A stretch of 64,000 bases of DNA, from NCBI GenBank assembly GCA_013180625.2, contig SNVD02013908.1, forward strand, positions 310,001-374,000, given 5' to 3'. Source of the DNA: Boswellia sacra. Its lineage: Eukaryota > Streptophyta > Magnoliopsida > Sapindales > Burseraceae. Below are positions 48,145 to 60,050 of this stretch, piece by piece; position 1 is the first letter of the stretch; each line of letters opens with the position of its first letter. A program made the translations under genes and the position numbers. Below the pieces are notes generated by a model, which was not told the origin of the DNA, searched no databases, and saw only the letters and a program-made list of their open reading frames with translations.

Positions 48145-50200
48145 TATTTATATCATATCGCGATCGAGTACTATATATGCCTCTAAAAGTAAATGTAAAT
48201 GCATAATAAACTAAGCAATTGAAATTTTTCGAAAGCGAAATGTGTGATATATATTACAGATATACGAAGATAGATATTTTTCTGCTGAAATACCATTGGG
48301 CGGTGAAATTATATAACGACAGTTGGAGGTCAAAATTGAAGATAAAATATTTCACATTAATAAATTAATTACGCTAATTAATTTAATTGTTAATCAACTA
48401 ATGAAATCTCAAAAGAAATCTTTGTACGTATGCATTGATAGATACATCATAAATGACTGGTTTTGTACGGACATGGAACGTTTGAAGCATCTTAGAATCA
48501 TCTCCCTGGAAGCAACAAAATATTATTATCAATATTGTTAATTACATCATCGTATTTCCTATATGTAAATTCATTGATAGTTAATTTAATTAACTAAACC
48601 ATGACGAGTAGGTCAAACGACCACTTTCTATTTCTTTCGGTAATCAACAAAAGAATACAAAACCCTTAATCAAACTTCACATTCCATGTACTGAAAAAAT
48701 AAAATAAAAAGGAAAGAAAAGAAATTATACTTGTTCCAATAAATATAGTATATAAATACCATGATAAACTATAAAGCGCGAAGTGCGACCAATATCAAGA
48801 TGTATAATTAAGATCTTCTTATTTATTCTTTTTATCAATTACTAATTCATGTAAATTTAATGTGTCTTATGTATACAAGTAAAATTCCAAACATAAAAGT
48901 CAAATTTGCAAATCAAATAGCATTAGGGTTGACATATAATATAAACGATTTGTTTAGACAACTCACTTATATAAAAATTTGATAATTACAACAACAATCA
49001 AATAAATTGTATTTTTTTTTTTGGAAGAGCGATAAGAAAATGAAAGAAGCAAGATTCAAGTTGTATACAAATTGATGTGATATCATTTACAGAAATCTTA
49101 TTGACGGTCCGCTACATACAGGAATAGAGGGACAATGCATGTGGCGACAAGTATTAGACAAGTGTACAGCTTAATTAACTTGTTTAATAGAAGAAGATTA
49201 AATAAAATATGGACAAGATTCTCTTTAATTTGCATTAGTAAACTCCAAACAACAAGAGAAAGTATCAATTAAATAATGATTAGCGAAGTAAGGTAAGAGT
49301 TAAAAAGAGAGATGGGTCAAGGCAAGGGCAAGCAAAGAGTAACAAGGCAAATGAGGGACAAGATTGAAGGTGAGAAGTGGCGCATGGGAGGCTCCAATGG
49401 TCAATATTTAAACAAAACGTGGGGCGGGGTTTGGCGAAGCTGCGGACAAGAGAGGAGATGAGTTAACGCATAAAATTGGAAAGGGTCGCGACTGGGGGCG
49501 CGGCTAATAGGGAACTGAGGGGGGGGTAAGGAGATTGGCCTTGGCCTTTTGACGAAGCTTTGAGCCACCTTGGAATTTGATGGATTAATTGGCTCATCAT
49601 CTATGTTCCATGCCAGACAAAAACTTTTTGTCAAACTTGTCTTAGGGTCCATAGATTGAGGGCAACTTTCACCATCCCTCTTTTTTTTTTTTTTTGGTTT
49701 TATTGATTTTTTAAGTAATAAATACAGTTGGGCACAACTCTTCTGCTCCTCACAATGTGGTGATGTGATTGTACTAAAAAGGGCCAATAAATTAATAGAA
49801 AAGAAAAATATCAAAGATAATGTTTGGCAAGAAAGGAAATAAGTTGTGGGGAATATAGCACGAGTACTGGCCTCTTATGTTTGGATGGTTCTATGAACTA
49901 GACAGACCAAGAGAAAAATGCAACAAATTCCACATTTTTATTTGCTGAAATTTGAAGGCCAGTGCAGAGTGCGGCATCGCATTTACCAGCTTTCTCCACG
50001 TGGGTCTGTTCATTCTTCTGTCAAAGATGGGGATTTGTAAATCTTAATGGGTAACTAATGTACTTGTCCATTGAATCTGTATTACCACTTGCTCAAAGCT
50101 GATTGGTTTCAGCATGAAAAGCTTTTGATCTACAAATCTTATTAATTAATTAAATAATCAATCATATTCTTGGGACAGTGCCAAGCAAGTGAAAATGTGA

Positions 50201-50233
<33 letters not shown>

Positions 50234-51600
50234 AATAAAATAAAGCTAGCATATGGAAATATATGGTTCTCCCAGAACAGAGGCTGAAGTGTGTATAAAG
50301 CGTAAAGGAATCTAATCAAGCATTAATTTGCCCTTTTTAATTCATTCATTTTAAACAAAGATGCTAGAGAAAGTATACATGTAACTAGCTACTAGCTATC
50401 AATTCTAAAAAGGCAAGCAAATACAAATACACGTTTTGGTTCTCATATCTCGGGAAAGAGTTTTTGGTCAAATATGCTCATGAATATTTATGTTTTCTTA
50501 CATCATCATAAGCCAATAGAACTAGATTTATAAGGGTTCGTGGGATTCAAAAATCTTTCAAAGATGCTTGTTGGGTCAAACGATTCATATTAAGATTCTT
50601 AAGATGGAATCATGGTCTTTGTTGAATATGCTGCCTAGTCGTTCATGTAAATGCCCAAGGCTACTTGAAGCATCAAGTTTACAATGAGTAAAGTGTAAAA
50701 AACTTGAAAACCAAGTGATGCCCACTAGCATATATGGCTTAATTAGAAAGGATTTAATAGGATAATTAGAGCTAGAGGGAATAGGATAAACATTAAACAA
50801 TAATAATAATAATAATAAGAGGTTTAGAAATTTTCAAAGAGTAAGAAAATAGGATATATATTAGAATCTTGAGAGAATATCCCTAATGTGGGAAAACGAG
50901 TTGTTATTGCTAATCATTACTTTAACGAAAAACATTAAGTTATATATCATTAATTGATTCAAGTTGATCTTTTTTACTGCTTAACTGCTTGTTTTAACTT
51001 GCATGGAACAAAGTTGTTATTGGTTTGCTAGGACAACTATGGCACCTATTTTTTTACGAGTAGTTTTAAGTATAAAATTGATCTAAAGAATCCAATCCAA
51101 ACAATCTAATGTGATATAAATTTATTGGGTAAATAAAAATAAAAAGAAAATTAAAGGTTTTTTAATAAATAAAGTGAGACCTATCTATTTAATAGTTTTT
51201 TGCCAAATTAAATTGTGTAAGTTTGATTATTTAGGTTGGTTATATACCTATAATTATTTTTCTTCTTCTTTTTTTTCTCATTTAACAAGTTAAAAAAAGA
51301 TCGACAGTAAATATAAGCCTTTCATCATCATGTTATTACTCCAAACTTTAGATGATATTTTTTTAATTTATCTTTTTGTTTAATAAAATTTAATTGAAAA
51401 ACACATTATGATGTTCATTATTTCCAAGTTGCTTTTGAAATATGAAAGTTCACTTCATTATTGGCATATTAAATTATATCCAACTTTAACTATAAACTTT
51501 AGATTGTGAATAGATCCATTAATGCATAGTTTCTTCATTACACACGGATCAGGCAAAACGAAACAAGAGATGGGCTTGACAGATCACCAGGCCCAAGGTT
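48145..51600. other. Gene-poor intergenic region
   Basis: No gene recognised. (TA)n lies at about 50202-50226 and (TAA)n at about 50800-50818. A GC-richer patch at 49420-49530 and the minus-strand frame 49814-49401 have no family I know. Confidence 0.45.
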
Positions 51601-51885
51601 GAAAGGTATATATCCGGTTTTGGAGTTGTAGTTGTTGCTTCTAGAGTCCAACATGTAAATGCGCAGATCGTTGCTGGTTAACGTTTTTGCATGCACAAGC
51701 TCTAGTAGCATATCAGAAATCTTTCCAAGCTACAGCAACAAAATATTTATTTGTTATAACAACAAGATTTGTTGTTGTAAAAGTAAAGAACTTGAAGAGG
51801 AGAGGCACAAAAGGCTCAGAGTATAGGAAAGGTGGTGCTAGCTCTATTTCATTCACGAAGTTGGTTTTGAGTCTCTCCAAAATTC

Positions 51886-52615
51886 ATGAGTAACAGAGAT
51901 CAGGAGAACAAGATTGAGAGGGAGCGGGAAAGGGAGAGGCTCGGGAATGAGGGAGTCATCATAACTTACTATGTCGAATCACCAACTATCCGAACACACC
52001 AGAAGAAAACGAAGGCAAACCCTTTTCCAAAGAGAGGTCAAGCAACAAGCAAACGCGGGTACGATCGCAGGGCAGAGCTCTTAGCGTATGCAAATGAGAT
52101 GAGAGCAACAAATACCCGGAAGTTGCATGTGTCCAGAAGGTCCAAGCCAAATGTAAATTTCTATTTTCTTTCCTTTGCATTTATTTTATAGTAAAATGCA
52201 AATGCTTACGTGCATTTACATTAATCGTAATATGAACCTGATTATAATTAATTAAGAATTGAATTCAACAGAAATGGAAATGGTCTATCACACCGGCGAG
52301 ACTTCGTGTATTGTCTATTCGGATTTTCCAGGGGAGAAAAGGGCAATGGAGGTACAAGCGCATCGATCTTGAAGAGAGCAATGAAGATGATCGAGAGCGT
52401 GGATTCAAGTGCATTGATAGCATGAAGGAAAATAACAATGGAAGAAGCAGTTCTGGCTTCTGCGTAAATTTCATCACTTATTGTTATTATTCACATTTTG
52501 ATCAGTTTCTTGATGTTTTATTTCAATTACAGTTTTCTGTTCCGTGTGTTTGCAGAAGAAATTCAGGAGCGTGCTGAGAGATTTATCATCTGGTTGTCAA
52601 TGCTACAAGGGATGA
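51886..52615 (+). CDS. Uncharacterised basic plant protein, three exons
   Basis: Exons 51886-52152, 52272-52463 and 52556-52615 join to 519 nt (172 aa). Introns are AAT|GTAAAT..AACAG and TGC|GTAAAT..TGCAG, both phase 0. The N-terminus is charged (DQENKIERERERERL). Next come a Lys/Arg-rich block (FPKRGQATSKRGYDRRAELLA) and the second-exon start KWKWSITPARLRVL, then GQWRYKRIDLEE. It ends KKFRSVLRDLSSGCQCYKG. No signal peptide or membrane segment is obvious; basic clusters could target the nucleus. Its architecture reminds me of small uncharacterised proteins conserved in other eudicots, but I know no function. A possible TATA (tatatat, about 51607) lies 280 bp upstream. Confidence 0.72.
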
Positions 52616-53810
52616 CAGCTAGAGATGTGATCATGTTGATCCTTAGGAGAATAGCTTGATGGGGAAATTCGTGGTCGTGCCTTTGATTGGTGATTGTGTT
52701 TACGTGAGATGGAAATGTAGAGTTGCTAGAATACTGGGTCATACCCTCTTGATCCACTTATTGTGGTTCTGTTTCAGAAAACTATGAAAGATCCGCTTCT
52801 TACTCGCTTCTTTAATATCTGTAAGTGTAGAGAATTCATTGTCAAAAATTTGACAGGTCAAAAAAATAGATCACCTAGTTCAAGAAAACGAAATAGATGA
52901 ACAATATGTAAAATGGCAATTATCAAAGTGACATGACTAAATTCATTATCTTCAATTCGGATTATCGTACAAATGGTAGTGTATTTATAGAGGGATGTTT
53001 AAACCACTCAAAAACGGCTAACAGAAGCAAATGAAGGGGCTCCCCAGATATTGAACGACAGATAGTTAAAATGACAAACCAATCCTACATACCATGTATC
53101 TTGCAACCCATTCAGTCAACGATAATTTAACGTGAACTAAGCCACTTAAGCTTTACACCTTGGCTCAGGCATATAGTGAAAATCCACTGTTGTTTGCAAC
53201 ACAGATTATTTACGGCAAAATTTTGAAGAAGCCGCTTGAACATGGACTAAGATTCATATTCGCTACAATGCTAAGCCGCAAGTTGAACCACTTGCGCTTT
53301 AATTGTGAGCAGGTCCAGGCTCATAAACAGCTTATTGAGACCAGAAACAGTCAGGCTATGATGTTATAATGCTTAATTTTTATTGAAGCTGTACCGTAAT
53401 ACAAGGATCATCAAGATAATCATACATTAGATACAGAGAAAACCAAAATCCATCAAATTTTTCAACAGAAATTATAAAAGAATGTTTACATCAATTTATC
53501 CTTCTATCCAAATCACCACTATGCACGCATGACTAAATGATAAACGTATCAATACACCAATGACTATAATGAAACTGGCCCCTACGCTACAATGACTTGG
53601 TTCTAAAAACTAAACACCTAATCTAGGAGCAGGGCCACAGTTACGTTTGCTATTCTAACAACCTGTGAAATCACTTGGCTATTGTCCTTCTAATTACATC
53701 ACATCATGGAACAATTAACGATGTGATGGCAGTCACAAACTGAGTGCCCGACTGTTGAGGACCTTCAGCCTGGTTCATCCTCTCCACTTTCTTCCATAAA
53801 TACGTCACAC
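52616..53810. other. Intergenic between convergent genes
   Basis: No gene recognised. It should contain the 3' ends of the plus-strand gene (to 52615) and the minus-strand DUF1644 gene (to 53814). Confidence 0.5.
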
Positions 53811-53813
53811 AAA

Positions 53814-54788
53814 TTATCGACTTCCATTACCTCCTCTATGCCTCCACCGCCTCCTCGACCTTCCCACCAGTATCCTCGGAAGAAGTCGCCCTGATGCAGC
53901 TGCTGAACCAGCAAGAATAGCACGTCGCATCCCAAAATCATCCTCATCCAATGAGTCAAAATCCATTCGATACCTACCCTGCCAGTGGACACCTCGGCTC
54001 TGTCGGTCAAATGACTCCATAGGAAAGTAACCGTCATCCAAAGAATCATCCGAATCATAATCACTATAAATACCATGATAGCCTGGCTCAATCACATAAT
54101 CTCCAAGCAACATGGCCCCTGGTGTTGATGACATTATTGTGCTGATCACGTCATTTCGCTCTCTCTCACATTCAAGCTTCTTCCATTGTTCTTCCAGAGC
54201 AGGGTCTACTGCTCGAGGCCGTGCCAACGGGTGCTTTGACTTAACATGCTTCCTTAGCTCTTTGTAAGTTCCAACAAAGGAGCACTTATCTTGCATGCAG
54301 GCTCTCTTCTTTGCATTGAGATATTTACGAGCTGGTTCCACCACCGTCCAACCCTTAACCTGCCCACGACAGAGAGGACATAAAAGCTCTGGAACTTCAG
54401 TCTTTCCAAGGACATGCCCTGTATCCACACTAGAACTGGCATTATCCATAGGCACGTTCAATTGCAGCCCACTTTCAATTGAAGAAACTTTTGTGTATGC
54501 TTTCTTGTATTGCTCAAGACAATTGGAAAAACGACGGCTAGTAGCACACATGTAAGGTCGGCATCCCTTGTGATAAGAGGAACAGAGAAGGAGCACAGCA
54601 TTGTGAGGAAACTCCAGACACACTGAGCAGGTTGCACCTTCCCAATCTTTCTTCTCCAAAGTTTTTGAAGGTCTTTTCTTTGGGTGGCCTTCTTTATCAG
54701 CATTCTTATCGCGAGATGGCAACGGGTATGGTGTCACTCTGTGACGTTGTGAATCAGACTTGCATTGCACCTTCTTAACTTTTCCCAT
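53814..54788 (-). CDS. DUF1644 zinc-finger protein
   Basis: Single coding exon, 324 aa. After a basic N-terminus (KKRPSKTLEKKDWEGATC), the DUF1644 region spans about residues 48-240: a first Cys/His cluster (CSVCLEFPHNAVLLLCSSYHKGCRPYMC), a second CPLCRGQ with VKGWTVVEPARKYLN, and a C2H2-like CMQDKCSFVGTYKELRKHVKSKH. An acidic Asp/Ser stretch (YSDYDSDDSLDDGYF) follows, and an Arg-rich tail (GRSRRRWRHRGG). Rice members of this family have been linked to salt and drought response; the exact biochemistry is unclear. The start is supported by an acceptor (CTCAG, 54806-54804) 15 bp upstream, implying a 5'-UTR intron. Confidence 0.92.
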   Translation of the reverse strand: MGKVKKVQCKSDSQRHRVTPYPLPSRDKNADKEGHPKKRPSKTLEKKDWEGATCSVCLEFPHNAVLLLCSSYHKGCRPYMCATSRRFSNCLEQYKKAYTKVSSIESGLQLNVPMDNASSSVDTGHVLGKTEVPELLCPLCRGQVKGWTVVEPARKYLNAKKRACMQDKCSFVGTYKELRKHVKSKHPLARPRAVDPALEEQWKKLECERERNDVISTIMSSTPGAMLLGDYVIEPGYHGIYSDYDSDDSLDDGYFPMESFDRQSRGVHWQGRYRMDFDSLDEDDFGMRRAILAGSAAASGRLLPRILVGRSRRRWRHRGGNGSR

Positions 54789-54803
54789 TCACAGATTTAA
54801 CCT

Positions 54804-57509
54804 CTGAGAAAGAGAGAGAGAACAGATCATTCTTAAAAAAAAAAAAAAAAATGTTACATAATACAATCCCTTAAATTTAGGTTGACATCTGGAAGTCCCA
54901 CGCATCTTTAATGTAAAAATCAGGGAGTAAATACCAGTCATATTGACAACAAAATGCCTTATTAAGATACCAATCAAAATAGCACATCATATAATTGCTT
55001 GCTAAACTTAAACGCAACAAATCCATGTAGTATGTAGATTTCAAAAATCATTTCTCAACTCTCCAGCGGCACAGCATGGATATAACTATAGGTATGGGGT
55101 CAGCATGTCTTAACTTTAAATAACACATGCTCAAATTCACAGGCATGTCACTCATAGAAGAGGTCAGACCATCTTCCATTGGAAATCAATGGAGCATGCT
55201 CATCTGTATCATGGTCCATAGTTTCCTTGCTTTCTAGACTTTGGGAAAACAAAACCAGCCACATATGCTGACACACAACATGACAAAGATTTATAGAAAA
55301 TAAAACATAATCACATATTTCAATTCTTATTGGTGGTGGTGGTGCTGCTTCTACCTCTACCTCTACCTCTACCAGTCACAAGAACAAAAAAGAATTTAGG
55401 AGTTTCTGTGCTAGGACCATGCATGGTTCTAAAGAACACAGAAAAAAAATATCTCGTTAAATACAAAATACCACTCATTAAAAGATTCAGGTATATGTTT
55501 CATCCACCAGAAAACCTTAAAAGAGTAATTAGTTGCGCTCGATAACTGAAAATGGGGCTTATCAGGCAAAGATGGCTTTCCATGGCAAAGATGCAAATGG
55601 TGAAAAGGTTTAAAGGCACTATATCTTCTCCTTTTTTCTCTATATTCGCCAATCACATAGTATCCTTACCTTACCCTACACCCAACCTACCCTAACCCTT
55701 CCCCTTGCATGTACCGGCTGGCATCTGTCCATGAAATTGCCCATAATTTTTGAGGCCCTGACCTCTTAGTGCCAGTGAAAGAAGGGGCTGTTGGTTTCAA
55801 ATGCATTATCAACCTGCATAGCAGCTTTCAAAATATACTTGGAAAGCACAATCATAATATGTAATTACAAAATTCATTAAAAAAACAACAGCAGAAACCA
55901 TAAAGAAAGATGAATATTCGACTTAATTAAGAAAACATTGTGGTAATTCTTGTGACAAACATAGAAAATAAAACAACACTTCCTGGAAACAAAATTGATT
56001 CATATAGAAGACACAGAAATAACCACCTTAGGCTGGGGCTCAGAATCAACTATATTACATTGGACATTAATAATCTATAAGATACCATGTAACGGTTTCC
56101 TCTCTCTGATAATCTAGAACTGAAAAATTAAAATATAATATAACATTAAAAAATTGCCAGAAGTAACAAAATGGGCGCATTTAGAAGTATGCATACTCAA
56201 TAAAATCTGGTTATTCTGACTTCATAAACTGGTTAAACAACAATGAGAATACTTTGCAAAGTTATCATTTGAAGTGAAATAACAAACCTCTAAAATAAAC
56301 TTTGGTGAAATATTATTCCTTGCCAAAAAATAACTCAAGTGCTCCAGTGTTATGAATCCCTTAGTAAAAAATCTCATCAAAGAAACTTCGACAGCAATCA
56401 ACTTCTCAATTTGAAGAAATAAAATTATAGTACTCCTTTCAAGTTTTAATACTTCTGAAAAGTGAGAAATATAGAAATCTATCACTTTGGAATTTTTTTT
56501 TTTTTTTGGATAGTAAGCAATAGATTGTATTAATGGCAAATAAAAGTGGACCAGGTGTCACCAATAAAAAATAAATAAATAAATAAAATAAAAGATAAAA
56601 TGAAACAAACTTCTAGGGCACAGAATCTATACAAACACCAATGACATCGGCGTACAAGATGACAGGACTGTACTAAGTTCAAAGTAATTTGTCACTATCT
56701 GTTATCCCACTTACTGGAAATAAAATCTAATTCCTCAATGATTCAGAATCTTTCAACTGGTCCAATCCCCAATGCCAAAAAGCTTATTCTTTTAATGATT
56801 CAGAATCTAATTATACATGACTATGCCTATAGGTGGTACTCATTCCTTCATTTAAGCATGCAATCAAACAATTGAATAGCATAATCTTCATCTTCCTCAA
56901 CTATACCAATTGCTCAAACAAATTAAGAACCCATAAATATTTGCGGGAACTCACAACAAAGTTCGTATTTAAAAAAATTTCTATAATCGCTGCCTCAATC
57001 ATAAAGTGAATCTCAAAATCAAGAAGAAAAATGAAGGGCATTGGTCAAATCGTAGATTCAATTTTACAAGAATAACAAATCCATTACAAGAATAATTCCA
57101 AACAATTCCCAATCATTGTCTGTCAAATCAAATTACCAATGAAACAGTACGTAATATTAATTATTTTTTCATTCTAAAAACGGAAGCAAATTTCAAATGC
57201 ATTTTAAAACAAATTAGAATTCTCTTGAATTTTGTTCAAAAGTGGAACGACTAGGAATTCCACCTCCAAATGCCATGCATCGGGATGTCAAAACATAACT
57301 AATAAACGTAATTAAGCTCAAATTTTGCAATAACACGAAGAACAAAACATTCCAGAGACCAAAACCGAAACCCTAGAAGTCAAAAAACAGCGAATATCTA
57401 AAATGCAATGCTCCATCACCATAATGCGGAGCCGCCAAACGGAATGCGAGAGAATCGAAATAGAAAAAAATAGGAAGGTAATTAAAGGCGTAGATCGAAC
57501 CAAGCATAC
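54804..57509 (-). other. 5'-UTR intron of DUF1644 gene
   Basis: On minus, a consensus donor (CCAG|GTATGC, exon end 57510) and an acceptor after a CT-rich tract (TTTCTCAG, 54804) bound a 2.7-kb intron just upstream of the ATG. No other gene was recognised inside. It contains (AAAT)n at about 56568-56590 and poly-T at 56494-56508. Long leader introns in plants often raise expression; that role here is inference. Confidence 0.6.
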
Positions 57510-57660
57510 CTGGACAGAAGATATATAAAGAGAGAATACGCAACACGTCGTAGAGAGAGAGAGAGAGAGAGAGAGAGGGGAATGATTGAGAGAGGATTTT
57601 TGAAAGTGTGACTTGGGGGGGAGGGGATTGACGGAGGGAAAGACGGAGAGGATCGGGTGG
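57510..57660 (-). promoter_or_regulatory. Leader exon with (CT)n of DUF1644 gene
   Basis: The minus strand shows a (CT)n/(TC)n run (57555-57577) upstream of the donor at 57510, typical of plant 5' leaders. The transcription start is probably around 57600-57700; no clear TATA box was seen. Confidence 0.5.
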
Positions 57661-57880
57661 TGAGTGAGGGGAGAGAGCGCACCCGATCTTCGCGGTCACG
57701 TAGGGCGACGGTTCGTTGAGTTGCGTTGCGCGTGCAACTGCAGCGAACTCAGCCTTGCCTTTTTATCTGCTGAGATTGGAAGTTGAAACTTTGAATCTGG
57801 TGCCGCTGCTCGTCATTTTGACGCCACCATGTCGTTTTGGAAGGTTTGAGTCCCTCTCGAATGGGCCAGGTGTCTTGGGG

Positions 57881-58100
57881 AGTACGGATGGCACGTGGGT
57901 GGACTGGGTTAATTTGGGTTCATGCACAGAAGCCCACTTATAAGAATAGTAGTATTTACAGCCACTTTTTATAGCAACTTATAATAATTCTAATTTTATT
58001 TATAGAGATTGAAAACTTTTAACTTAAATTTTTTAAATTAAAATTAAAGAATTTATGATTATTGATTTTATCTAATCAATAATTGAGATTTAAAAATTAA
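57881..58100. repeat. Duplicated promoter block, copy 1
   Basis: Starts agtacggatggcacgtgggt and runs to 'gagatttaaaaatta'. It pairs with 58193-58428. Contains a G-box CACGTG at 57892-57897. Confidence 0.8.
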
Positions 58101-58192
58101 AAATTTATATTAATAATAACAACTGATCAATCTTTCCAATTATGAAATATATAAAATTAAAAAGCATGGTGTATTGACCAAGAGTCCGAGGA

Positions 58193-58428
58193 AGTACGGA
58201 TGGCACGTGGGTGGGCTGGGTTGATTTGGGTTCATATGACAGCAGTTCTGCAAAGAAGCTCTTTTATAAGAATAGTATTATTTACAGCTCACTTATTTTA
58301 TGATAATTTATAATAATTCTAATATTATTTATCGGGGGATTGGACGCTTTTAACTTAAAACTAAAACTAGACTTGAATTTATGATTATTTATTTTATCTA
58401 ATCAGTAGTTGAGATTTAAAAATTATAA
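58193..58428. repeat. Duplicated promoter block, copy 2
   Basis: Same order of blocks as copy 1: tacggatggcacgtgggtgg, gggttgatttgggttcat, tataagaatagta, taataattctaat, tttatctaatca, ttgagatttaaaaatta. G-box CACGTG at 58204-58209. It carries a small insertion (gacagcagttctgcaaagaa) absent from copy 1. Confidence 0.8.
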
Positions 58429-58429
58429 G

Positions 58430-59360
58430 GACCATTTGGATAAAATAAAATATCAAAATGGTCATTATAATTTAATATAATTCTAAAAATACCTCTAAAT
58501 ATTAAAATGTTAATTAATATAAAATTAAATATATTTTATAATATTTAAAGAAAATTAGAGCTATTATCGAAGAGCAGTATCATCCTCGACCATTGTTCTC
58601 CACTCTGATGGCGAGTGTATCAACATCGCCACATGTAAGAGATTTACCAAAAGCTATTGTGTATGAATCTAGTAATGTTTTCTTCATTTCGACCAAAAAT
58701 CAGCTGGATATGACATTTGAAGTTTAAGCTGCCATAACTTTAAATACCGAATCATGTAAATGGCCACCTTAATTGGAGGAGATGACAGCAGATTTGGATA
58801 GATCATACTTTGACGACTTCTCTAATGATGGCGGTGTCGTCGAATGCACCAAACGACGGACAGTTGATGGCAATAACTCCAGTGATTTTTTGATTTTCTA
58901 ATTTCTAATTTTTAATAATAAATTAATAAATATACTTAATTATTTTATTTATTCATTTCTAATATTTTAAAAATAATTAATTATTTTATTACTATATTTT
59001 TAAATTTATTTAAATAGTTTGATAATTATTTTTTATCAAAGTTATGTACATTTTAAGAATTTTATTGAAATTAATATATTGGAAATCAAATTTACTAATC
59101 AAATATTCATAGTTTTTTAAGATCACGATAATTTTGGAAAGTTAATTTATCCTACGCTTATAACTTGTTTTCAACGATAACTTTTTACGACAATTTCTCG
59201 TATCACAGCAGTTCCAAACTCATCCTTAACCTCGGGGTCTGGTCAGCTAGCATGGGCACGGAGATTATCACCAGAGACCGAGCATTACCCACCTAAAATG
59301 CTTTTCTTATGCCAGAACAAGGCGCGTATTACTATATTCAGCAGCAGAAGGTATTCTTCT
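58430..59360. other. Intergenic, no recognised gene
   Basis: A GC-richer patch at 58575-58890 may be transposon debris but has no recognisable frame. Confidence 0.4.
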
Positions 59361-59693
59361 GGGTTTGGTTACAGTACACATAGTGTATCAGTACTTCAAT
59401 TTATAAAATTGTATAAAAGTTATAAATGAATGTGTAAATATTATCAATGAATATGTAAAAATCATAAATAAGTATGTAAAAGTTGTATATACAACTTTTA
59501 TATATTCATTTACAATTTTCACACACTCATTTTCAACTTCACAAACCCATTTACAACTTTTACATATGCATTAAAAAAAGTTGTATTTACAATTTTTACA
59601 TACTGATTTATAATATTTACACATTCATTTATAACTTTTACAAATTTTTAAAAATTAACGTATTGATACATCAGGTGCACCGTAGCCAAACCC
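59361..59693. mobile_element. MITE (333 bp) with about 20-bp terminal repeats
   Basis: The left end GGGTTTGGTTACAGTACAC and the inverted right end GGGTTTGGCTACGGTGCAC match with three changes, and similarity continues inward (gtatca.tac.t.aa). The interior is made of 'gtaaaagttataaat' units in one half and 'tttacaacttttac' in the other, so the whole can fold back. A target duplication was not clear. Non-coding. Confidence 0.75.
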
Positions 59694-60050
59694 TGTTTTG
59701 CTGTAGTGGGAGCTTTCCTTGTCACGATTTTATTCTCTCTGCCAATCTAATCATATGTTGCCTTTTGCCGACTCTTGCAAATAGAAAATGCAGGAACAGA
59801 ATTTGACAGTGCAGCTTAAATTAGCTTGCACAGAAACTTCATTCAGTATATATAGCAAAGAATACAAACCACTTATCAGAAAAATAAGGAATAAATGCCA
59901 GATATACATGACTGATTTTATGCTACAAACTAGGACCAACTAACGACTACAAGACTGAGTACAGGTGCGAGAAATGCTGCTGAAGACTTGCAACAATATT
60001 GAACACTTCAAACAAAGAGATTACAGCAGTAGTCATGTTACTGTTTTAAC
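59694..60050 (-). repeat. Probable 3' LTR region of Copia element
   Basis: It lies directly downstream (minus sense) of the Copia polyprotein and a purine-rich GAGAGGGAGA (60060-60051) that looks like the polypurine tract. LTR borders cannot be set because the other LTR is outside the window. Confidence 0.4.

Noticed and set aside
49401..49814. 137-codon minus-strand open frame
   Set aside because: Low-complexity start, no recognisable motif, no splice or promoter support.
53765..54091. Alternative C-terminus of the DUF1644 protein in another frame
   Set aside because: The main frame closes with an Arg-rich tail after an intact DUF1644 region; no evidence of a frameshift or splice was found.
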